Part shown: piece after piece, positions 8,987-18,553 of the stretch
Position numbering within the stretch: position 1 is the stretch's first letter
Layout of the letters: each line of letters starts with the position of its first letter
Assembly (NCBI RefSeq): GCF_016888135.1
Contig: NZ_JACSWB010000164.1
Location: 94,200-158,199 of the forward strand
Source: Leptolyngbya sp. CCY15150
Lineage (GTDB): Bacteria > Cyanobacteriota > Cyanobacteriia > RECH01
Reading direction: 5' to 3'
Length of the DNA stretch: 64,000 bases
Program-made: the position numbers and the translations under genes
Notes under the pieces: model-generated
Databases searched by the model: none
What the model was told of the DNA's origin: nothing
The model's input: the letters and a program-made list of their open reading frames with translations, nothing else

Positions 8987-10153
8987 CTACTTGGGCCGAA
9001 TCAGCACCACCGGCGTTTGTTCATCGGCGTTGCCAGCGGGATTGGTAATCAACGCCTGTTCCAACAAGCCTGGTGCAATGCCCGAGGATGCCGCCAAGAC
9101 CTTCACCGCCCGCAGATCATTCACATCCACGATCGCTGCTGCCAAACCCGTCTCCGCCTGGATTTGATTGACCACCCGTTGGGGATCTTCAGGGCCTAGG
9201 ACGATGAACTGATCGTAGGGAGGCAGGGTGCCGGTGACGTCATCAATCAGGCGGGCCTGCTCTCCCGCCAGTTGGTAAAACATGCCCGGTCGTTTGAAGA
9301 TTTTTTTGGCGATCGCCCCCACCAAGAACGCAAACACCACCCGCCACGGCCCGGAAATATCCACCAGGGTTTGCATACCGCAGGCGGTGGCTAGGCTGGA
9401 GGTGGGCATGAAGTAGTAGCACAGACGGCGGGCTACCCAGCCAGGCTGCACGGTGGTGGGATGGCGGAAGCGATCTTGCATGATGGCGATCGGGGTTTCA
9501 CCGATGGTGACAATATCGCCAGGCTGGGCATGGGGCATGACGTAGCGCTGCACCACTTCCACTGGATCATCCAAGTGGGTGAGCAAATGGGTTTTCACCG
9601 GCAAAATATCAGCGCGATCGCCCGATCGCCACTGAATAGGCGCATCGGGGCTGGGAAACCGGAGGGGCACAATCACATGGCGGGTCTTCGGCACCCGCCC
9701 CTGGGGGCCATAGGTGACATAGCGCACCTTAATCCAGGCGGCCTGCAGCGCTTCTAGCTGCTCGCCCACCACATCCAGCACCACTTCCATGCGGGTGGTC
9801 TTGCCAATTTTGACAATATAGCCAAACCAATAGCCATCCTCGCGGGCATCGGCATCGGGGTGGCAGGGGGTGATCCGCAGCGTATGCTGAACCGTGTCGA
9901 GACTGTCCTTCGACAGCAGCGTTGCCGTTGCCGAGACCTCCGGCACCATCAGCTCTAGGCGCTGGGTTTGGTTGACAAACTCCATATCGCCCACAATGCG
10001 GTAATGCTGAGGCTCGTAGACATCTAGATTCCAGGTGCCTGCCCGCAACTGCAGCCGATTGCCCGGTCGCCGTCGATACTGCACCTCAATGGCGATCCAT
10101 CCTAAAACCAACAGCAGGGCGATCGCCCCGATCAAAATCCCCAAACTCCCCAT
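8987..10153 (-). CDS. Membrane-anchored coenzyme F420-0 gamma-glutamyl-ligase-like protein
   Basis: The 388-residue protein begins with one transmembrane helix (SLGILIGAIALLLVLGWIAI). A cyanobacterial N-terminal region of about 170 residues follows. The C-terminal half contains HAQPGDIVTIGETPIAIMQD and GPEDPQRVVNQIQAETG, which resemble the F420-0:gamma-glutamyl ligase (CofE) family. True CofE adds glutamates to F420-0; cyanobacteria are not known as F420 users, so this homologue may have another substrate. An ATG at 10153 is preferred to a GTG one codon earlier. It is convergent with the WG-repeat kinase gene and divergent from cruF. The family assignment is moderately confident and the substrate unknown. 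Confidence 0.65.
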   Translation of the reverse strand: MGSLGILIGAIALLLVLGWIAIEVQYRRRPGNRLQLRAGTWNLDVYEPQHYRIVGDMEFVNQTQRLELMVPEVSATATLLSKDSLDTVQHTLRITPCHPDADAREDGYWFGYIVKIGKTTRMEVVLDVVGEQLEALQAAWIKVRYVTYGPQGRVPKTRHVIVPLRFPSPDAPIQWRSGDRADILPVKTHLLTHLDDPVEVVQRYVMPHAQPGDIVTIGETPIAIMQDRFRHPTTVQPGWVARRLCYYFMPTSSLATACGMQTLVDISGPWRVVFAFLVGAIAKKIFKRPGMFYQLAGEQARLIDDVTGTLPPYDQFIVLGPEDPQRVVNQIQAETGLAAAIVDVNDLRAVKVLAASSGIAPGLLEQALITNPAGNADEQTPVVLIRPK

Positions 10154-10543
10154 CACAGCCTTCTCAGTGGTATTGCTTCACTCTATAGCACAAGCATTCT
10201 CTCAGAGTCTGGCACACATTGCACTGCAGCGTTTCTCGATTGCTCCCATAATCTTCACGAGGGTCAAGCTCCACCCGGATGGATTCGACCATGGCGGTAG
10301 GTGCCTACTTGATGATCTAGAGGCGATCGCCCACGACAGCCCAGAGCATCCTGTACCGTAGGGGCAGTTCCTCGCTGTGGGGATACCCAATGGTCTGGGA
10401 AGAACTAGGGAATTCCCCTAAATTGCCGGGAGAAATTTGAATATTTGTAAACAAATATTTGTAAACTATTAGGAAATCCTTAGCAAATCACGAGTCCACC
10501 CGTTCCGCCTATCTGCTGTCTATATCGTCTAGGGAGTTTTTTG
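10154..10543. other. 390-bp divergent intergenic region before cruF
   Basis: The sequence to about 10430 shows no supported gene. From 10430 it becomes AT-rich and carries the repeat-type operator candidate at 10440-10466, a small AGGA/TCCT dyad at 10471-10480, and the cruF ribosome binding site AGGGAG near 10531. Confidence 0.6.
10440..10466 (+). promoter_or_regulatory. Operator candidate upstream of cruF
   Basis: A perfect 8-bp inverted repeat, AATATTTG-TAAA-CAAATATT, lies at 10440-10459. It overlaps two direct copies of ATATTTGTAAAC (10441-10452 and 10455-10466; period 14 bp). It sits 78-104 bp before the cruF ATG. The symmetry suggests a dimeric regulator site; the regulator is unknown. 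Confidence 0.55.
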
Positions 10544-11497
10544 ATGAAGCAATTAATGCTTGCAGAACGCATTTGTTTAATTGGGCATTTGGTGTCCATG
10601 GCCTTCGGCTTAGCCGGTTTGTTGCTGGTGATGCCCCATCCAGAATTTCTCAGCCATGTGCCCGCTGGTCAAACCATGTTCCGCTGGAGCATGGCTGGGG
10701 GTGGCGTGGTTTACATTGTCTTAGGAGCGATCGCCGTCGCGCTCTATGCCTACCGTACCCTAGGGCTACGGAACTGGCTCACCTTTATGCTTCCAGCGGT
10801 GTTCCTCTCCCTAGGCAGCGAACTGCTGGGTACCAGTACTGGTTTTCCCTTCGGCAACTATAGTTACCTCAGCGGTCTGGGCTACAAAATATCCGGCTTG
10901 GTGCCGTTTACCATTCCCCTGTCTTGGTTTTACCTGGGTCTCGCCTCCTACCTCTTGGCTCGCACCGGCTTAGATTCCGTTGAACGTCTTCAGTCCACCG
11001 ATGTGCTGCGCCCGATGACCTGGTGGCGGCAAATTGCAGCGGTGCTTCTCGGGGCTGTGTTGCTTACCTCTTGGGACTTTGTGCTCGATCCGGCCATGAG
11101 CCAAACCGCTATGCCGTTTTGGTATTGGCATGAGCCCGGTGCCTTTTTTGGGATGCCCTACCAAAACTTTGCTGGCTGGACAGCAACAGGCTGCCTATTC
11201 ATGGGCATTGCTGCCGTCATCTGGTTCCGCCAACCGATTCGTCTAACTGCGGCGCAGCTCAATCTGCCCTTCACGGTCTACGTTGGTAACTTTACCTTTG
11301 CCATGGTGATGAGCTTGGCGGCTGGTTTTTGGCAGCCGGTGCTCTTGGGCATTGTTGTGGGTCTTGGGCCAGCGGCGTTGTGTTGGAACCGGGCTAAGTC
11401 CATCGAAGCTCAGGGGGCGATCGCTCCTAAGACCAGCATGATGGACGATCCCATCTCTGACTTGCCTTCCACCCCCGTTGGAGTCAGCAGTAAGTGA
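10544..11497 (+). CDS. cruF: Carotenoid 1',2'-hydratase CruF
   Basis: This multi-helix membrane protein of about 317 residues matches the CruF/DUF422 carotenoid hydratase family. CruF adds water across the 1',2' double bond of gamma-carotene on the way to myxol in cyanobacteria. Characteristic features are about seven hydrophobic helices, ELLGTSTGFPFGNYSY near residue 88, and WDFVLDPAMS and YQNFAGWTATG in the second half. An ATG at 10544 with AGGGAG 8 nt upstream is preferred over the TTG one codon earlier. The stop overlaps the cruG start (GTGA), so translation is probably coupled. It acts in the plasma or thylakoid membrane. Adjacency to cruG strongly supports the call. Confidence 0.93.
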   Translation: MKQLMLAERICLIGHLVSMAFGLAGLLLVMPHPEFLSHVPAGQTMFRWSMAGGGVVYIVLGAIAVALYAYRTLGLRNWLTFMLPAVFLSLGSELLGTSTGFPFGNYSYLSGLGYKISGLVPFTIPLSWFYLGLASYLLARTGLDSVERLQSTDVLRPMTWWRQIAAVLLGAVLLTSWDFVLDPAMSQTAMPFWYWHEPGAFFGMPYQNFAGWTATGCLFMGIAAVIWFRQPIRLTAAQLNLPFTVYVGNFTFAMVMSLAAGFWQPVLLGIVVGLGPAALCWNRAKSIEAQGAIAPKTSMMDDPISDLPSTPVGVSSK

Positions 11498-12732
11498 TCG
11501 ACGTGGGCATATCTCAGGCATCTACATGGATCAATCTCCCTGGATGGATCGCCGTAGCGCTCTTTGTGCTGCTGGCGATTCAGCTTCCTGCGTTGGCCAT
11601 TTTGCTCTCGCGCCTGCTGCAGGGCCCCACTCGGCAACCACCCCTACCGCCGCAGCAGGCGAATCTCTCCCAGTTTGGTAAGGTGAGCGTGGTGGTGCCA
11701 ACCCTCAACGAAGCCGAGCGGATTCAGCCCTGCCTGGACGGTCTCAGCCGCCAGAGCTTTGGGGTGCGGGAAATTATCATCGTTGATAGCCGCTCTCAGG
11801 ATGGCACGGTTGATCGGGTGAAAACCATGCAGCAAATCGATCCGCGCTTTCGGGTGATCTACGATGATCCTCTACCTGCAGGCTGGGTGGGTCGCCCTTG
11901 GGCATTACACACCGGCTTCCTCAACAGTTCCGACCAGAGTACCTGGTTTCTGGGGGTGGATGCCGATACCCAACCCCAGCCGGGTCTGGTGGCGGGTCTG
12001 GTGGCGGCGGCAGAAGCCGGTAACTTTGACCTCGTGTCCCTTTCCCCCCAGTTCATCCTCAAACAGCCGGGGGAATTTTGGCTACAGCCGGCTCTGCTGA
12101 TGACGCTGATCTATCGCTTTGGCCCGTCCGGCAGTGCGATCGCTGGCTCTGACCTAGGATCGGAACGGGTGATGGCCAATGGTCAATGCTTCCTCTGTCG
12201 GCGATCGCTGTTGACGATGCTGGACGGCTATAGCAGCGCCCGCAATTCTTTTTGTGACGACGTTACCCTAGCTCGCTATGCTGCCGCCCAGGGTGCCAAG
12301 GTAGGATTTTTGGACGGTGCCAAGCTGCTGAAGGTGCGCATGTATGAAGGCATGGCTGAAACCTGGAAGGAATGGGGGCGATCGCTCGATTTGAAAGATG
12401 CTGCCACGCCGATCCAAACCTGGGGTGATGTCGCGTTCTTGGCGCTGGTGCAGGGATTGCCGCTGATGCTTTTGCCGGTGTTGATGGCCCTAGTGTTCTT
12501 AGGCTATGCAGCTCCAGTTCTGTGGATTTGTTTGGGCATGAATGCATTGCTGGTGACCATGCGGTTTGCGCTGCTGTGGGCGATCGCCTCCTCCTATGAT
12601 GCCTCCCAAGGGAAGGGAGCCTGGGCCTTTTGGCTCTCACCGTTTGCCGACCCCTTAGCGGTGGTGCGCATTGCCCTCTCCGCCAGCCGCACCCCCACCC
12701 AATGGCGCGGCCGTCAGTACGACGCGGTCTAG
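11494..12732 (+). CDS. cruG: Carotenoid 2-O-glycosyltransferase CruG
   Basis: CruG is a family-2 glycosyltransferase that attaches a sugar to the 2'-OH of myxol. The protein begins with a membrane helix (IAVALFVLLAIQLPALAILL). The GT-A core follows: VSVVVPTLNEAERI, IIIVDSRSQDGT, the acidic metal-binding motif GVDADTQPQ, and GQCFLCRRS. Two or three hydrophobic segments near the C-terminus anchor it. The start is GTG, inside the cruF stop codon (GTGA overlap). The pair forms a two-gene operon, as in other cyanobacteria where myxoxanthophyll or related glycosides are made. Confidence 0.93.
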   Translation: MIDVGISQASTWINLPGWIAVALFVLLAIQLPALAILLSRLLQGPTRQPPLPPQQANLSQFGKVSVVVPTLNEAERIQPCLDGLSRQSFGVREIIIVDSRSQDGTVDRVKTMQQIDPRFRVIYDDPLPAGWVGRPWALHTGFLNSSDQSTWFLGVDADTQPQPGLVAGLVAAAEAGNFDLVSLSPQFILKQPGEFWLQPALLMTLIYRFGPSGSAIAGSDLGSERVMANGQCFLCRRSLLTMLDGYSSARNSFCDDVTLARYAAAQGAKVGFLDGAKLLKVRMYEGMAETWKEWGRSLDLKDAATPIQTWGDVAFLALVQGLPLMLLPVLMALVFLGYAAPVLWICLGMNALLVTMRFALLWAIASSYDASQGKGAWAFWLSPFADPLAVVRIALSASRTPTQWRGRQYDAV

Positions 12733-12877
12733 TACTCTGAGGCAGAAAATCTGGTGTGTTCTGGAACCCCTTTTCGTTTTTCTGTCTTCGTTCTTCTGTT
12801 TTGCGGTACTAGGCTATGCCGCTCGGTCGCGAATCGGCTACGAAGGGGCTAGGGCTGACCGTCGGCAACTAGGGACA

Positions 12878-12899
12878 GAATGTTGCAGGAATGTTGCAG
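12878..12899 (+). promoter_or_regulatory. Tandem 11-bp repeat upstream of hemC
   Basis: GAATGTTGCAG occurs twice in perfect head-to-tail order (12878-12888, 12889-12899), 117 bp before the hemC ATG. It could be a regulator site. No known consensus is recognised. Confidence 0.4.
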
Positions 12900-12927
12900 A
12901 AGCGTTTTTTGCGCAGCAGCCTACGGT

Positions 12928-12942
12928 ACTGTAATAAACAGT
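12928..12942 (+). promoter_or_regulatory. Small inverted repeat upstream of hemC
   Basis: ACTGT-AATAA-ACAGT is a perfect 5-5-5 dyad, 73 bp before the hemC ATG. It may be an operator or chance. Confidence 0.35.
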
Positions 12943-13015
12943 GCAATTTTTCAATTGCCAGCCATGGTTCACGACACTTAACCGTTATAGATACGTCTTT
13001 ACATCTGGGTTTCAC

Positions 13016-13978
13016 ATGATTGCAAGTCCTCCCCGCACAGTTCGCATTGGTTCCCGCAAAAGCCAGCTTGCTCTGGTTCAGACCCATTGGGTGCGTGATC
13101 AGCTTCAACATCACTATCCCGATCGCCACTTTGATATCTCTACGATGAGCACCCAGGGCGACAAGATTCTAGACGTAGCCCTAGCCAAAATTGGCGATAA
13201 GGGGCTGTTCACCAAAGAGCTAGAAGTGGGGATGCTCAATGGGGATATTGATTTTGCTGTCCATTCCCTCAAGGACTTGCCCACCAACCTGCCGGGCGGT
13301 TTGATTCTCGGCTGTGTCACTGAGCGAGAAAACCCGGCGGATGCTTTGGTGGTGCATGAAAGCCACAACGATAAGCAACTTGATACCCTGCCCGAAGGGG
13401 CGGTGGTGGGTACGTCATCGCTACGACGCTTGGCCCAGTTGCGCTATCACTATCCGCACTTGGTTTTCAAAGATATTCGCGGCAATCTCAACACCCGTCT
13501 GCAAAAGCTGGATGACGGTGGCTATGATGCCATCATCCTAGCGGTGGCTGGCCTCGAACGCCTTGGCATGGGCGATCGCGTTCATCAGATCATCCCGGCG
13601 GAGATTTCCCTCCATGCGGTGGGTCAAGGAGCCTTGGGAATTGAATGCCGCAGCAGTGACCCAGATATTTTGGCGCTGCTGACGGCGATCGAACATCGTC
13701 CTACGGCGCTGCGCTGCTATGCCGAGCGGGCATTCCTGCGGGAGCTGGAAGGCGGCTGTCAGGTGCCCATTGGCGTGAATACTGCCTTCGATGGCGATAC
13801 CCTCACTTTGACGGGCTTGGTGGCTAGCTTGGATGGTAAACGGCTGGTGAAAGATACCCTGTCTGCACCTTCAGCGGAGGCCGAATCTCTGGGCGTTCAG
13901 CTTGCTCAGAGCCTGAGAAATCAAGGTGCTCAGGAAATCCTGGATGAGATCTTGGCGGAGATTCAGCGAGACGGTTAA
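13016..13978 (+). CDS. hemC: Hydroxymethylbilane synthase (porphobilinogen deaminase)
   Basis: HemC joins four porphobilinogens into hydroxymethylbilane, feeding chlorophyll, haem, bilins and cobalamin. The 320-residue length fits. Motifs include [14 protein letters not shown] at the N-terminus, [35 protein letters not shown], and [12 protein letters not shown], whose Cys (near residue 247) holds the dipyrromethane cofactor. The open frame extends 25 codons upstream, but the first conserved sequence directly follows the ATG at 13016, which is chosen as the start. It faces the MscS gene convergently. Confidence 0.96.
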   Translation: MIASPPRTVRIGSRKSQLALVQTHWVRDQLQHHYPDRHFDISTMSTQGDKILDVALAKIGDKGLFTKELEVGMLNGDIDFAVHSLKDLPTNLPGGLILGCVTERENPADALVVHESHNDKQLDTLPEGAVVGTSSLRRLAQLRYHYPHLVFKDIRGNLNTRLQKLDDGGYDAIILAVAGLERLGMGDRVHQIIPAEISLHAVGQGALGIECRSSDPDILALLTAIEHRPTALRCYAERAFLRELEGGCQVPIGVNTAFDGDTLTLTGLVASLDGKRLVKDTLSAPSAEAESLGVQLAQSLRNQGAQEILDEILAEIQRDG

Positions 13979-13997
13979 GCAACGATGGGGGCGATCG

Positions 13998-14034
13998 CTT
14001 GAGGGGTGGGTCATGCCTTGATCCACTCCTCAAG
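13998..14034. terminator. Possible bidirectional terminator between hemC and mscS-like gene
   Basis: A 12-bp stem (CTTGAGGGGTGG with CCACTCCTCAAG, one wobble pair) surrounds a 13-nt loop between two convergent genes. There is no T-run on either side, so termination is inferred from position and stem strength only. Confidence 0.45.
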
Positions 14035-14035
14035 G

Positions 14036-15742
14036 TTAGGTTAGGGAGTCGCCAGAGCGATCGCTCTCCGAATGATGGGCATGACCATTGGACGATGTTG
14101 TCGTCATCAGTTGCTGAATCCACTGCTCCATCTGGGGTGTGAGGGTAATCGGCAGTTGCCCAGAGCGAACATGTAGATCTCGCTGTGGGAAAGGAATTTC
14201 CACCTGATGCTCTCGCAGCAGGGCTTCAATGGCGAAATAGAGATCGCTTTTGAGGCGAATTTGTTGACTCGGTTCTGCTGTCCATACCATCACCTCAAAG
14301 TCTAAGGAACTATCGCCAAACCCCTTGAAAAATACCTGGGGTGGCGGTGTGCTGAGTACAACTGGGTGACTGCGGGCTGCCTGGAGGAAGACGTCTCTGA
14401 CGACCTCAATATCAGATCCGTAGGCAATCCCAACGGGGACGCGAATCCGTGAGACGGGGTTGCCCAAACTCCAGTTAATCACCTCATTTTCGAGGAACCG
14501 AGAGTTCGGCACAATAATAGAAACCTGGTCGAGGGTGCGAATTAGGGTGCTGCGGGCCCCAATATGCTCGACGGTACCTTGAAATTCACCCACTTCCACA
14601 AAGTCACCGACTTGGATAGGACGTTCAAACACCAGCACGAGTCCACTACCAAAGTTTTTGGCAATATCCTGCAGACCAAAGCCAATCCCAATCCCCAGGG
14701 AACCGGCCAGGATGGCTAGGGAACTGATGTCAATCCCCCAAATTTGCATCAGGGCAAGGCTGCCAAAAAAGACTAGGCTGTAGCGCACAATAATCGCGAT
14801 CGTGGCTTGGGCTCCGCGATTGACCCCGGTGACCGCCAACACCTTTGCCCGAAAAAGATCGGTGACGATTTTAGACAGAATAAACAGCACGACCACCGAC
14901 GTTAACAGCAGCAGCATGTCGGAGATCGAGTAGTCGTTGCGTCCTAGGTCAATTGCCGGGGAGGTAAATACCGACAGGAGGCTCTGACTGACGACATAGC
15001 CCCACTGTCTGCTCCAAGGAAATAACCGAGTGATGCTGAGCAGGCTGGCAGTCCATAGCCCCAGTCGCGCCATCAGGGGCGGTAGACTCAACAGGGCATC
15101 TAAGAGGCGGTTGGGCGGTGGGTCACCGATATCGGTTGGCTGATCATCAGTTGTGTCATCGTCTTCACCGTTCGGGTCGGACACAAACTGAGACATTAGG
15201 ACTGGCTGGACGTAGTGACGCCAGCAGTGCTGCAGACCCCATTGAATGAGGGCTGTGATCACCAGGATGATGCCGGATAATAGGGCTGCCCAGCGCAAAT
15301 AGGAGAGCGATCGCTCTGTGCGCGCTTGTTCTAAAGCCGCTTCCAATGTTGCTTGCCAATCTAGGGCCTGATTATAGGCTGTACTTCCGGGCGGCACATC
15401 GGCCTCAGTTACCGTAATCAGATGTTGTTCGTTGAGGGTAATGGTGGGTAGTTTGGTGCGCTCGCCAACCTCAATCTTGGGAGGATTTTCCAACTCGATC
15501 GCCATTTCTAGCTTTTCATTGACCGTCTGAGCACGCTCCTCGGCCCCAAACGTTCCTGAAGAATTAACTTGAAACAGAATTTGGCCATCTAGGACAACCG
15601 GCTTGGATTCGGGCGGTGGATCGAGTTGGGCGATCGCCCCAGAGTTAATTCCAAGCATCAGACTCACCCCTAGGCTCACCAAACCCAACATGAAGTACCT
15701 GGACATCCAGCGGATGCTCCAAGGGAAGGCATGACGATTCAT
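14036..15742 (-). CDS. MscS-family mechanosensitive channel with periplasmic N-terminal domain
   Basis: The 568-residue protein from the ATG at 15742 has a signal-like helix (YFMLGLVSLGVSLMLGI), then a periplasmic region of about 130 residues (VVLDGQILFQVN; TITLNEQHLITVTE). Several membrane helices follow, and then the MscS core: pore-lining helix with LAILAGSLGIGIGFGLQDIA, the beta domain FERPIQVGDFVEVGEFQGTV, and the C-terminal alpha/beta domain. MscS channels release solutes on hypo-osmotic shock. The upstream 40 codons of the open frame lack hydrophobic or conserved content and are excluded. Its terminal codons lie just past the possible terminator shared with hemC. A second, shorter MscS homologue lies at 56778. 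Confidence 0.92.
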   Translation of the reverse strand: MNRHAFPWSIRWMSRYFMLGLVSLGVSLMLGINSGAIAQLDPPPESKPVVLDGQILFQVNSSGTFGAEERAQTVNEKLEMAIELENPPKIEVGERTKLPTITLNEQHLITVTEADVPPGSTAYNQALDWQATLEAALEQARTERSLSYLRWAALLSGIILVITALIQWGLQHCWRHYVQPVLMSQFVSDPNGEDDDTTDDQPTDIGDPPPNRLLDALLSLPPLMARLGLWTASLLSITRLFPWSRQWGYVVSQSLLSVFTSPAIDLGRNDYSISDMLLLLTSVVVLFILSKIVTDLFRAKVLAVTGVNRGAQATIAIIVRYSLVFFGSLALMQIWGIDISSLAILAGSLGIGIGFGLQDIAKNFGSGLVLVFERPIQVGDFVEVGEFQGTVEHIGARSTLIRTLDQVSIIVPNSRFLENEVINWSLGNPVSRIRVPVGIAYGSDIEVVRDVFLQAARSHPVVLSTPPPQVFFKGFGDSSLDFEVMVWTAEPSQQIRLKSDLYFAIEALLREHQVEIPFPQRDLHVRSGQLPITLTPQMEQWIQQLMTTTSSNGHAHHSESDRSGDSLT

Positions 15743-15934
15743 AAACGTTCCTAGTAGGGGCTGAAGCAACACGGCGTTATCTCTCCTCACGGGGATGACC
15801 CCGGTACCCGGAGGATAGCGCAAAATGGGGCGATCGCTCGTTTGGCATTCGTCTGGAGACAAGCGCCCACGGGATAGGACATGGGGCGACGTCTGCAGCC
15901 CAAGCTTATACCGGAGATTGACGTGGGAAGACTA

Positions 15935-17209
15935 TCACGAGCAGTCTACAGTCCTTTTCAGGCCCGGCTGGGCCAAATCCGGCAATCGCCCGCTCAATCC
16001 AGTCATCAGGCGCAGGGAAAGATGGCGCACGAGCCAGATCCGGTTCATGCCCCATAATCCTAGCCGCCGCAGCCGCCGCAGCCACCACCAATTGTTGGAA
16101 AAGAGGCGATCGAGCACATCGGTAAACATCAGAATCGCCAGGGTTTCGAGCCGCCGCCAGCGTTCATACCGCCGCAGGATCCTCAGCGAGCCAATATCTT
16201 GCCCCCGCTGCTGGGCCTGGGTGAGCACTTGGGCTAGGGCCGCTGCATCGCGAATGCCTAGGTTCATGCCCTGGCCGCCTACGGGATGGCAGCAGTGGGC
16301 AGCATCCCCCACCAGGGCGAGGCGAGACTGCACGTAGCGATCGCTATACATGAGCTGCACGGGAAACAGTTGGCGATCGCTCACCATGGCCAGCTCACCC
16401 AGTTGTCCTTGATAGCGCCGCTGGAGTTCAGCGATAAACTCGGCTTCGGGAGCCTCTAGCCAATGCTGGGCCTGGCGATGGGGAGCCGTGAGCACAATCT
16501 GGCAGCGATTGCCGGGCAGGGGTAGGGTGGCAAAGGGGCCGCTGGCCCAAAAATGTTCGCGGGCAATATTTTGATGGGATTGTTCAGGACGCAGCACCAC
16601 GGTAATGCAGGACTGCCAATATTTCCAGCCATGGGTTTGAATGCCTGCCTGCTGGCGAATGGGCGATCGCGCTCCGTCGGCGGCAATGACCAGACGACTG
16701 GTGACCTGGCGGACGGTATCGTCAAGGGCCACCGTGAGGGTCGCCTGCTGAGATTCGTAGCGCACCGACTGCACCGTCGCGGGACAGAGCCAGTCTACCG
16801 TTGAACATTGCTCTAGGCGACGGTGTAGCGCCCGCAGCAGCACGCCATGTTCTGCCACATAGCCAAGTTCTGGAGTACCCAAGTCATCGGGCTGCAGGTT
16901 TACCACCTCGGGATGCAGTTCTTCCGCTAGGCGAATCTGCTGAAACGTGGTGATCTGGGGTAACACCTCATCCCAGATGCCTAGACGCTGAAAAATTCTG
17001 CCGGAGAGCAGGGTAATGGCATAGGCGCGACGGTTGGCAAATCCGGCTTCCTTGGGGCGCGCTTCCATGAGGGCGATGCGGAGCCCCGAGTCTTTCAAGC
17101 TGCAGGCTAGGGTTAGCCCGACAAGACCACCGCCCACAATGGTCACGTCATAGTCTACAGAACGGGAGGCGATCGCCTGAGGTGATTGGGCTGCCTGTGT
17201 TAACACCAT
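15935..17209 (-). CDS. UbiH/COQ6-type FAD-dependent hydroxylase
   Basis: This flavoprotein monooxygenase has the N-terminal dinucleotide-binding motif TIVGGGLVGLTLACSL and the FAD-binding motif LALVGDAAHCCHPVGGQGMN with MNLGIRDAAALAQV. It belongs to the UbiH/UbiF/COQ6 family, which hydroxylates quinone rings. Cyanobacteria make plastoquinone rather than ubiquinone, so the exact substrate is open. An ATG at 17209 (424 residues) is preferred over a TTG eight codons upstream. The C-terminus is rich in Arg and Leu (WWWLRRLRRLGLWGMNRIWL), suggesting membrane association. It appears monocistronic. Confidence 0.9.
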   Translation of the reverse strand: MVLTQAAQSPQAIASRSVDYDVTIVGGGLVGLTLACSLKDSGLRIALMEARPKEAGFANRRAYAITLLSGRIFQRLGIWDEVLPQITTFQQIRLAEELHPEVVNLQPDDLGTPELGYVAEHGVLLRALHRRLEQCSTVDWLCPATVQSVRYESQQATLTVALDDTVRQVTSRLVIAADGARSPIRQQAGIQTHGWKYWQSCITVVLRPEQSHQNIAREHFWASGPFATLPLPGNRCQIVLTAPHRQAQHWLEAPEAEFIAELQRRYQGQLGELAMVSDRQLFPVQLMYSDRYVQSRLALVGDAAHCCHPVGGQGMNLGIRDAAALAQVLTQAQQRGQDIGSLRILRRYERWRRLETLAILMFTDVLDRLFSNNWWWLRRLRRLGLWGMNRIWLVRHLSLRLMTGLSGRLPDLAQPGLKRTVDCS

Positions 17210-17381
17210 GCCTGCATTACGTTGCAACAACAATTTGCAGCTAGAGCCTTGGATCTAGGCGTCGATTAAGGGGCATCAGGGGTGATGCTAGCTTGACGCT
17301 ACGCCACGGAACCATTGCTATATCTCTAGCTCCATCTATCTATTGTGACGCGATCGCTCTCTCCCATCAAGCAGAGACCTA

Positions 17382-18146
17382 TCAACCCATACTCAGGGCC
17401 ATCAAATCCTCGGCCATATCAAAATTGGCCGTCACGGTTTGCACGTCATCCAAGTCTTCCAGGGCATCCATCAGCTTCAGGAGCGATCGCGCCTGATCCG
17501 GATCCGCTACCTCTAGGGTATTTTCGGGAATCCAGCGCAGTTCTGCATCGCTGATGTCATAGCCCCGCTCTTGTAACGCTTGGTTTAGGGTCTCCAGACC
17601 GGCTGCATCGGTCAACACCTCTGCCCCCGGCGTTTCGTCCACCTCCATGAGTTCATAGGACTCGGCCCCACCCTCTAACGACGCCTCCAACAGAGCATCT
17701 TCATCGGTGATGTTGCGTAACGACACCACGCCCTTCTGGGCAAACATCCAGCTCACACAGCCCGTTTCCCCCAGGTTGCCGCCATTTTTGCTGAACGCCG
17801 ATCGCAGATCCGCCGCTGTGCGGTTGCGGTTGTCGGTCAGCGCCTCAATCAGCACCGCAACGCCGCCTGGCCCATAGCCTTCGTAGCGAATGTCTTCCAG
17901 CTCGTTGGCCGAGCCTAGGGTGCCAGCTCCCTTAGCGATCGCCCGTTCAATATTGTCATTGGGAATGCCCGCCGCCTTGGCCTTTTCAATCGCGGTGCGT
18001 AGTTGAAAATTGCCCTCCGGATCGGGGATGCCGTTGCGGGCTGCCACAATAATGGCTCGGGATATTCGGGCAAAGGTCTTGCCCTTGACTGCATCCACCC
18101 GTGCTTTTTGGCGCTTGATATTCGCCCACTTACTATGTCCTGCCAT
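17382..18146 (-). CDS. YebC/PmpR family DNA-binding protein
   Basis: The 254-residue protein begins with the invariant [15 protein letters not shown], which fixes the start at 18146, inside a longer frame. Other family segments are [37 protein letters not shown] and [14 protein letters not shown]. Members act as transcriptional regulators in bacteria; more recent work links relatives to translation. Its position between a flavin hydroxylase and an exported protein gives no functional clue. It is intact and full length. Confidence 0.95.
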   Translation of the reverse strand: MAGHSKWANIKRQKARVDAVKGKTFARISRAIIVAARNGIPDPEGNFQLRTAIEKAKAAGIPNDNIERAIAKGAGTLGSANELEDIRYEGYGPGGVAVLIEALTDNRNRTAADLRSAFSKNGGNLGETGCVSWMFAQKGVVSLRNITDEDALLEASLEGGAESYELMEVDETPGAEVLTDAAGLETLNQALQERGYDISDAELRWIPENTLEVADPDQARSLLKLMDALEDLDDVQTVTANFDMAEDLMALSMG

Positions 18147-18553
18147 CGGTTCTTCTATGATTCGATTGTGACCATGCAACCAGGCGCACAACCTGTCCAC
18201 TCCTCAGCATAGCGAAAGACGTTTCCCGGTAACCCGCGAATGTAACCGGCGATCGCCCCTAGATTCCAACGGCGTGGAACTTTAGCTTCCGGACAAAGTC
18301 AAAGGTAATGAGACTGCGGTGGCGGCTGATCTCTATCGATACGGAGTTTGTCTCTAGGAACCCGACACGATGGTGATCTAGAGCAAAGCCACGATGAGCC
18401 TTGCCCTCCATTCTCGTGAAGCCTACTCGTGAAGCCTAAAGGATATCGACCCTGACTTTGGCGAAAGCGATCAAGTTTGAACGCCCCTAGCAGATGAAAG
18501 CCAACGGTGGTTTGCAGTGTATCTATGTTCTTGCATTTAATCGGAGACTCATT
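18147..18553. other. 407-bp divergent intergenic region
   Basis: It lies between the YebC/PmpR gene and the glycine-zipper protein gene and contains no supported gene. The only structure seen is a perfect tandem duplication of CTCGTGAAGCCTA (18413-18425 and 18426-18438). Confidence 0.6.

Noticed and set aside
8987..10153. F420 pathway plus photolyase as one functional unit
   Set aside because: The photolyase lies 27 kb away with no shared operon, and no other F420 genes are in the window; co-location is probably chance.
15825..16337. A 170-residue plus-strand open frame opposite the UbiH-like gene
   Set aside because: It is Arg/Ser-rich as expected for an antisense shadow and overlaps conserved codons of the flavoprotein gene.
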